Source: Thioalkalivibrio sp. ALE31 | Lineage (GTDB): Bacteria > Pseudomonadota > Gammaproteobacteria > Ectothiorhodospirales > Ectothiorhodospiraceae | Direction: 5' to 3' | NCBI RefSeq assembly: GCF_000377405.1 | Contig: NZ_KB905024.1 | Coordinates: forward strand, 186,001 to 250,000 | Length of the DNA stretch: 64,000 bases | In this document: positions 59,137-64,000 of the stretch, piece after piece | How positions within the stretch are numbered: position 1 is the first letter of the stretch | Layout: every line of letters begins with the position of its first letter | Notes under the pieces: generated by a model | Seen by the model: only the letters and a program-made list of their open reading frames with translations | Database searches by the model: none | What the model was told of the DNA's origin: nothing | Program-made: the position numbers and the translations under genes

Positions 59137-60234
59137 CTACCGCACCTCGATGCGGTCACGGCCGTTCTTTTTCGCCGCATACAGGGCCTGGTCGGCACGA
59201 TCAAAGGTGTCGACCCGGCTTTCACCCGGCCGGTATTCGGTCACGCCGAAGCTCGCGGTGCGCCGCCCGACCGTCTCGAAGTCGAAGGCATTGATACGGG
59301 CCTGCAGGTCATAGGCGACCCCCTGTGCCTGCGCGACGGACGTCTGCGGTAGCAGCACGAAGAACTCCTCGCCCCCGATCCGGCCGATCGCATCCACCTC
59401 GCGCAGATTCTGGCGCAGCAGGTCCGCGAACTGTCGCAGCACGCGGTCACCGGCACTGTGCCCCCAGGTATCGTTCACCGCCTTGAAGTGGTCGATGTCC
59501 ATCAGGATCACCGAGAACGGTTCGCCGTAGCGCTCGGTGCGGGCCCGCTCCGCCTCGAACAGGCGCTCGATATGGGCGCGGTTCCATAGCGAGGTCAGCT
59601 CGTCGACCTGCGCCGAGCGTTCCAGCTGGCGTTGCTGCAGGAAGCTGTGCTTGCGCGCATGCTCCAGCATGAAGGCACTCAGCGCGCCGAAGCTGAAGGC
59701 GGCCAGCACCCACAGGAGATGCAGCTGGATCAGCTCGCCCTGCATGGGATCGCGGAAGGCGGCGACAATCACCAGGGCCACGATGGCGGTGGCGGCCATC
59801 GTGGCCGGGCGCAGCGGCAGGCCCGATATCGCGAAGGTCCACATGATGCTGAGGTAGATCTCGGGGGCGAACACCAGGAACTGCGGCGACCCGGTGTTCA
59901 GATAGAGATTGGCGCCATTCGCGATCACCGGCGCTACCATCAGCAGGGCCCACATCGGCCGTTGCAGGGGGGCCCGCAGGCTCATCGCGGCCACCGCCAG
60001 CAGCAGGCCGGGCACCAGCATCGCATGCGCGACCAGCCGTTCGCTGTGCAGGTCCGCCGCCACAGACTGTTCGACGGCGCTGAACAGGAGGTACATCAGG
60101 GCCGTCAGCAGCGCGACATAGCGGACCTGCGGGATACGCGCCTGGCGATGCCAGGCGTCGAACGCCTGTTGAACCGCGGTGTCTTCCCGGTGCAGCGGGT
60201 CCCAGAGGGCCCGTGGGCGCCTGGTGTTATCCAA
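59137..60234 (-). CDS. Membrane-bound diguanylate cyclase (GGDEF domain)
   Basis: 365-residue protein with an N-terminal membrane region of about six helices (25-190, MYLLFSAVEQS, LLLAVAAMSL and so on) and a C-terminal GGDEF domain. The active-site motif is GGEEF at 287-291, and an intact RxxD inhibitory site (Arg278, Asp281) lies five residues before it, so c-di-GMP synthesis with feedback is expected. The start is a TTG at 60234 (LDNTRR): an AAAGGAGT ribosome site lies 6-7 bases upstream and an open frame further upstream is unlike the family. Convergent with thiC. Confidence 0.85.
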   Translation of the reverse strand: MDNTRRPRALWDPLHREDTAVQQAFDAWHRQARIPQVRYVALLTALMYLLFSAVEQSVAADLHSERLVAHAMLVPGLLLAVAAMSLRAPLQRPMWALLMVAPVIANGANLYLNTGSPQFLVFAPEIYLSIMWTFAISGLPLRPATMAATAIVALVIVAAFRDPMQGELIQLHLLWVLAAFSFGALSAFMLEHARKHSFLQQRQLERSAQVDELTSLWNRAHIERLFEAERARTERYGEPFSVILMDIDHFKAVNDTWGHSAGDRVLRQFADLLRQNLREVDAIGRIGGEEFFVLLPQTSVAQAQGVAYDLQARINAFDFETVGRRTASFGVTEYRPGESRVDTFDRADQALYAAKKNGRDRIEVR

Positions 60235-60275
60235 GCCTTGACTCCTTTTCTGGCCCGAGCCCCGGGCGAGGGTAC

Positions 60276-60653
60276 CTACATGGCGCCGCTCATGCCCCCC
60301 ATACCCATCAGTCCGGCGCCGATCCCGAAGATCATGCCCAGCACCATCAGGATCAGGTAGATCAGCAGCAGCACACCGAAGATCGTGAAGTAGATCCGCA
60401 GGCGCCCGAGCGCGTACTTGATCGCCTCGGGGTCGCCGCTTTCGTAGGCGCGCTGGGAGGCACCGGCGGCCTGCATCAGAACCACGCCGGCCCAGATCGG
60501 GATCCACGCGATGATGATGCCGATGATCGACAGCGCGGTGAGTACGCCGGAGATGATCAGCATGATGCCGATCAGCTGCATCCAGAACTTCCCGCGAACG
60601 AGTGGTTCGATCAGTGCGCGAAGGTCGGCCGTGCTGGTTGCGTCCTGTTCCAT
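60276..60653 (-). CDS. Small membrane protein (DUF5362-like)
   Basis: 125-residue protein. Two or three membrane helices are predicted: 28-45 (IGIMLIISGVLTALSII), 46-62 (GIIIAWIPIWAGVVLM) and 87-113 (FTIFGVLLLIYLILMVLGMIF), separated by a short charged segment (YESGDPEAIKYALGRLRI). The tail is Gly/Met-rich. It resembles DUF5362 proteins, whose function is not known. The ATG at 60653 has AAGGAGT 7 bases upstream. It lies 41 bases upstream of the diguanylate cyclase on the same strand, possibly in one operon. Confidence 0.7.
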   Translation of the reverse strand: MEQDATSTADLRALIEPLVRGKFWMQLIGIMLIISGVLTALSIIGIIIAWIPIWAGVVLMQAAGASQRAYESGDPEAIKYALGRLRIYFTIFGVLLLIYLILMVLGMIFGIGAGLMGMGGMSGAM

Positions 60654-60825
60654 GTTCAGACTCCTTGTCGTGTTGGCTGGTCGTGACGGGTGGGTCTCCG
60701 GAGCATAGCAGGCCGCCTCATGCTGTGACGCATTCGTTGTTTTGGCGCGTGCAGCCCGTGCATACTCGACCGGGTGCAAGCCCGAAGAGCAGGGCCGGGT
60801 CACGGCTCGAGAAGCAGGGGGATGT

Positions 60826-61362
60826 ATGAGCGATCAGGGACGACGCAGGGATGCCGGCCGCAGCGGGCCGCAGGGCACGATGCTGTTTCAGGGGCAGGCC
60901 GTGCCCGAGCCGGAGGCGGTAGCCGATCCCGCCGGCGAGGAGACCCCGCCCGGTGGCCATCCGGTGCTGGTGGGGCTCTCCGAGCCCTTCGGCCAGCAGC
61001 GCCTGACGCTCAAGCCGGGCAAGCGCTCGGTCGGTCGCCAGGCGGACAACGACATCGTCCTGCAGGAGGGCAGCGTGTCCTCGCAGCATGCCTGGCTGGT
61101 CAACGACGGGGGCGAGTGCCGGGTGGTCAACCTGCTCTCCACCAACGGGACCTGGGTGAACGACGAGAAGGTGCACGAGGCCGTGCTGAAGGACGGCGAC
61201 CATGTCCGTTTCGGGCGTGCCGAGTTCGTCTTCCGCCGCCGCGATGACGGCTCCGATGCCCGACCCGGTGGTGGCCGCCGGTCGCGCTGGCGCTGGCTCG
61301 GTATCGCGGTCGTGGTCCTGGTGCTGGCGGTGATCGCGCGCATCCTGCTCGAGACAGCCTGA
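60826..61362 (+). CDS. FHA-domain protein with C-terminal membrane anchor
   Basis: 178-residue signalling protein. Residues 45-138 form an FHA domain that binds phosphothreonine: SVGRQADNDI (68-77), SSQH (85-88) and NGTWVN (107-112) are the ligand-binding loops. A single C-terminal helix (156-173, RWLGIAVVVLVLAVIARILL) anchors it, with the FHA domain in the cytoplasm. The N-terminal segment contains GTMLFQG and EETPP, possible targets for the kinase next door. The ATG at 60826 has AGGGGG just upstream. It lies 20 bases before the kinase gene. Confidence 0.88.
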   Translation: MSDQGRRRDAGRSGPQGTMLFQGQAVPEPEAVADPAGEETPPGGHPVLVGLSEPFGQQRLTLKPGKRSVGRQADNDIVLQEGSVSSQHAWLVNDGGECRVVNLLSTNGTWVNDEKVHEAVLKDGDHVRFGRAEFVFRRRDDGSDARPGGGRRSRWRWLGIAVVVLVLAVIARILLETA

Positions 61363-61382
61363 GGGCCGGGCCCGGCTCCCCC

Positions 61383-63083
61383 ATGCAGCGGATCGGGCGC
61401 TACGGGGTCGGCGAGGAGATCGGTCGCGGTGCGATGGCCGTGATCCATCGTGGTTACGACCCGGACATCCGCCGGCCGCTGGCCATCAAATCCCTGCAGC
61501 CCGACTACGCCTGCCGCCCCGAGTATCGCCGGCGCTTCCTGGCCGAGGCCCGCGCGGCCGGCACGCTGACTCATCCCGGCATCGTCACCATCTTCGATGT
61601 CGGCGAGTCGGATCACCAGCCGTTCATCGCGATGGAGCTGCTGGACGGAATCACGCTCGCGGAATTCGCCGACCAGTTCCGTCCGTTGCTGTTGCGCAAT
61701 GTCCTGAAGATCGCCATCCAGCTGGTGGAAGCGCTCGATTACGCGCACCGGCATGGTGTGGTGCACCGGGATATCAAGCCGGAAAACATCATCGTCACCA
61801 GCGCCACGGCCAATATCAAGGTGATGGACTTCGGCATCGCCCGCACCCTCAGCGACCCCGACTGGCGGGCCGACGATGATGGCTATGTCGCCGGTTCCCC
61901 ACACTACATGGCCCCGGAGCAGGTGCGCGGCCAGCCCACGGATGCGCGGGCCGACCTGTATTCGGTCGGCGTGGTGCTGTACGAACTCCTGACCGGCGCC
62001 ACGCCGTTTCGTGGCCACGATGTCGAGACGCTGCTGACCCGGGTGGTCCGGGACCCCGTACCGTCACCCCGAGTCATCGTGCGCGACTGCCCGCAGGAAC
62101 TGGTCGAGCTGGTAGTGCGCCTGCTGGCGAAAGACCCGGACCAGCGCTATCAGTCGGCGGGCGAACTGCTGGTGGACCTCGAACGCATCGAAGAGCAACG
62201 CAGCGAACGTGAGCGGGCCGGGGCGGGCCGCCGCATCGTCCCGTTGCGGCTGCGCTGGGCGGCGGTGATGGGGGTCCTGGTCGCGGTCACGCTGGTCGTC
62301 GGCGGGGCCCTGGTCCACCAGAAGCAGAATGCGGTGATGACCGACCTGGCCTTCGACTATGGCTCCACGCTCGCCCAGATCATCTCGGTGGAGAGCGCCG
62401 AGGACCTGCTGCTGGAGGACACCATCGCGGTCCAGGGCCGCCTGCGCGACATGCAGGCCAACCGCGAGATCGCCCTGCTGAGCGTGGCGGACCATCGCGG
62501 ACGGGTGGTGGCCAGCAGCGATCCCGAGGCCATGGGCCAGCCGTATCAGCCGCCGCCCGAGGAGCATCTCCTCCAGCGCCGCGACGGCCAGGCCGTGTGG
62601 TCCGTGGCCGGGCCGGATGGCGGGGAGCTGTTCCTGTTCGAGGCCCCGGTGCGCTACCAGGATCACCACATCGGCCAGCTCCAGGTCGGGTTGTCCACCG
62701 GGTCGCTGCGTGCGGCCAACGAGGCCACGTTCATGGCCCTGCTGATGCTCACCCTGGTCACGTTGCTCGCGGTGCTGCTGGGGGCCTACGTCCTGGCCCG
62801 GCGCCTGCAGGAACCCCTGGACCGCCTGCGCGGGGCCCTGGACCAGATCGGTCAGGGACGGCTGGACACGCGCATCCGGGCCCGGCGTCGGGATGACTTC
62901 GAACGTGTCTTCAGTGCCTACAACGCGATGGCGGATTCGCTGGAGGCGCGCATGAAGCGGCGCACGGACGGGGTGAGCGAACCCGGCACCGGCCACGCAG
63001 CATCTGCCGGGGACCGGACCCAGGAACTGGCCCCCGAGGATCTGCCGTCCGAGGCGGCCCCGAGACGGACCGGAACCGACTAA
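61383..63083 (+). CDS. Transmembrane Ser/Thr protein kinase with periplasmic sensor and HAMP domain
   Basis: 566-residue Hanks-type kinase. The N-terminal catalytic domain (6-268) has the Gly loop GRGAMAV (14-20), Lys36, HRDIKPEN with Asp130, DFG (149-151) and APE (177-179), so it should be active. Then come a membrane helix (292-311), a periplasmic region of about 138 residues (312-449, LLSVADHRGRVVASSDP is sCache-like), a second helix (450-473), and a HAMP domain (474-524) with a short Pro/Ala-rich tail. HAMP after the sensor with no effector behind it is unusual for a kinase. The TAA stop lies at the edge of the MITE-like element. Confidence 0.9.
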   Translation: MQRIGRYGVGEEIGRGAMAVIHRGYDPDIRRPLAIKSLQPDYACRPEYRRRFLAEARAAGTLTHPGIVTIFDVGESDHQPFIAMELLDGITLAEFADQFRPLLLRNVLKIAIQLVEALDYAHRHGVVHRDIKPENIIVTSATANIKVMDFGIARTLSDPDWRADDDGYVAGSPHYMAPEQVRGQPTDARADLYSVGVVLYELLTGATPFRGHDVETLLTRVVRDPVPSPRVIVRDCPQELVELVVRLLAKDPDQRYQSAGELLVDLERIEEQRSERERAGAGRRIVPLRLRWAAVMGVLVAVTLVVGGALVHQKQNAVMTDLAFDYGSTLAQIISVESAEDLLLEDTIAVQGRLRDMQANREIALLSVADHRGRVVASSDPEAMGQPYQPPPEEHLLQRRDGQAVWSVAGPDGGELFLFEAPVRYQDHHIGQLQVGLSTGSLRAANEATFMALLMLTLVTLLAVLLGAYVLARRLQEPLDRLRGALDQIGQGRLDTRIRARRRDDFERVFSAYNAMADSLEARMKRRTDGVSEPGTGHAASAGDRTQELAPEDLPSEAAPRRTGTD

Positions 63084-63379
63084 GGAAACACTGATCCCTG
63101 TACGCGCTCGCGTTGGCACCCCAGGTTTTCCGAGACCAGGCGCGTCGCGCAGTGGCTAGTGGTTCTACCGGCCCGTTTTGGATGGATTTGGGGCGCAACG
63201 CAGAATCGGAAAACCTGGGGTACCAACCCCGAAGGGGCTCGGCCCCCCGTTGCTATCAAAAACGGGTCGCGAACGGAGTTGCGGTTCCCTTGTGCAGAAT
63301 GACTGCATGGCGGTCACCGCGCATTAAACGCACGCAAAAGCGACTCGAGCGCGAGCGTGTACAGGGATCAGTGTTTCCT
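63083..63379. mobile_element. MITE-like element, copy 3 (kinase / LysM-TPR gap)
   Basis: 297-base non-coding block with a terminal inverted repeat of 30 bp differing at a single position (63083-63112 and 63350-63379; outer end AGGAAACACTGATCC). TA lies directly on both sides (63081-63082 and 63380-63381), as expected for a TA target duplication. An inner inverted repeat CCCAGGTTTTCCGA / TCGGAAAACCTGGGG and the AAACGCACGCAAAAGCGACTC segment match copies 1 and 2. It provides the third base of the TAA stop of the kinase on one strand and of the LysM/TPR gene on the other. Confidence 0.88.
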
Positions 63380-64000
63380 TAACCGTCGAGGGCGTCCAGC
63401 CGGCGCTGCAGTTCCAGCGCGCGCAGCCGGTACCCGCGGGCCGCCTCGAACTCGGGGTCGATGGCCAGCGCCTCGTCCCACAGCGCGATCGCGGTATCCA
63501 GGTCCTGGTTGCGGTAGCGCACGATGGCCTCTGCATGGAGGGCCTCCTTGCGCTGTTGCTCCAGTTCGGCGTGGTGCTGGCGTGCGCCGGAATGCTGCGG
63601 GTTCCGCGCGAGCACCTCGCCGAAGGCCTCGAGCGCCTCCGCGGTGTCCCCGGCTGACCGGGCCTCCAGACCGCGCTGGTACCAGTAGCCCGTTTTGGCC
63701 TCGCGCGCCAGGGGCTCCAGCCAGTCGGCCCACTGCGTCTCCGCCTCGGGGCGCTGCCGGGCCCGCTCCACGACCTCCAGGGCCGCGCCGTAACGCTCCG
63801 CAGCCAGATCGGCCTCAAGGGCCCGGCGCAGGCCGTCCTCGCCCACCCCGGGGGCGGCATCCGGATCCAGCGCGGTCAGCTGATCGTCCAGGTCGCTGGT
63901 GCCGCGTGGCAGATCCGATGCGTCTCGGGGGATGCGCAGCCGCTGCCCGACCAGCAATCGGTCCGGGCGCTCGAGGTCGTTGTACCGCGCGAGGATCACG
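63379..64000 (-). CDS. LysM / TPR-repeat protein (partial, N-terminus outside window)
   Basis: About 207 visible codons of a larger gene that starts beyond 64000. The visible N-terminal part (ILARYNDLERPDRLLVGQRLRIP) is the end of a LysM peptidoglycan-binding domain. The rest is helical with two or three TPR-like units (YWYQRGLEARSAGDTAEALEAFGEVLARNPQ, AIVRYRNQDLDTAIALWDEALAIDPEFEAARGYRLRALE). Such proteins are envelope-associated scaffolds. Its TAA stop is formed at the end of the MITE-like element. It is convergent with the kinase gene and may belong to the same signalling locus. Confidence 0.75.
   Translation of the reverse strand, partial: VILARYNDLERPDRLLVGQRLRIPRDASDLPRGTSDLDDQLTALDPDAAPGVGEDGLRRALEADLAAERYGAALEVVERARQRPEAETQWADWLEPLAREAKTGYWYQRGLEARSAGDTAEALEAFGEVLARNPQHSGARQHHAELEQQRKEALHAEAIVRYRNQDLDTAIALWDEALAIDPEFEAARGYRLRALELQRRLDALDG

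Overview
The window is about 64 kb of GC-rich bacterial chromosome spanning the replication origin of a gammaproteobacterium, most likely a chemolithotrophic sulfur oxidiser of the Ectothiorhodospiraceae/Thioalkalivibrio type. The evidence is the gammaproteobacterial origin layout (rpmH-rnpA-yidD-yidC-mnmE-mnmG-rsmG-parA-parB-atp operon-glmU-glmS on one side, dnaA-dnaN-recF-gyrB on the other), the lptM-lysA-dapF-DUF484-xerC-hslVU block, the argH-algZ-algR-hemC-hemD block, and a free-standing soxY-soxZ pair. The genus is inferred from gene content and composition, not from any database comparison.

Layout. Positions 1-2430 (minus): end of a histidine cluster (hisH partial, hisB), an unknown gene, then soxYZ with an intrinsic terminator. 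2770-9401 (plus): lptM, lysA, a methyltransferase, dapF, a DUF484 gene and xerC with overlapping starts and stops, then hslVU. 9448-11140 (minus): a lipid A acyltransferase and ttcA. 11402-13201 (plus): an unknown gene, pip and dtd. 13512-32647 (minus): an unknown small gene, glmS, glmU, the nine-gene atp operon, parB, parA, rsmG, mnmG, mnmE, yidC, yidD, rnpA and rpmH. 32801-45465 (plus): dnaA, candidate oriC, dnaN, recF (with a parS site inside it), gyrB, a LemA-like gene, prlC, xthA, ubiD and a lipoprotein hydrolase. The rest is mixed: a flavin/iron-sulfur oxidoreductase, hemD-hemC-algR-algZ, argH, selO, a PiT transporter with its DUF47 partner, thiC under a TPP riboswitch, a diguanylate cyclase, and an FHA / Ser-Thr kinase / LysM-TPR cluster that runs off the right edge.

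Transcription diverges from the rpmH-dnaA gap: everything from 13.5 to 32.6 kb reads left and everything from 32.8 to 45.4 kb reads right, as expected for leading-strand genes around an origin. The genes cover replication start (DnaA, DnaN, GyrB, RecF), origin segregation (ParA, ParB, parS), chromosome dimer resolution (XerC), membrane insertion (YidC, YidD), ATP synthesis, cell-wall precursor supply (GlmS, GlmU, LysA, DapF) and tRNA modification (MnmE, MnmG, TtcA).

The least expected content is a family of roughly 285-310 bp non-coding elements with terminal inverted repeats of about 30 bp, next to TA dinucleotides. Three copies lie at 26604-26888, 35521-35830 and 63083-63379, and a solo end lies near 13890. 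They look like MITEs. They sit between rsmG and mnmG, between dnaN and recF, and between a kinase gene and a LysM/TPR gene, and their ends supply stop codons or altered gene ends for the neighbours. A second repeat type, long imperfect hairpins with CACGAAG-like tracts, occupies two convergent intergenic spaces (13247-13426 and 47282-47478).
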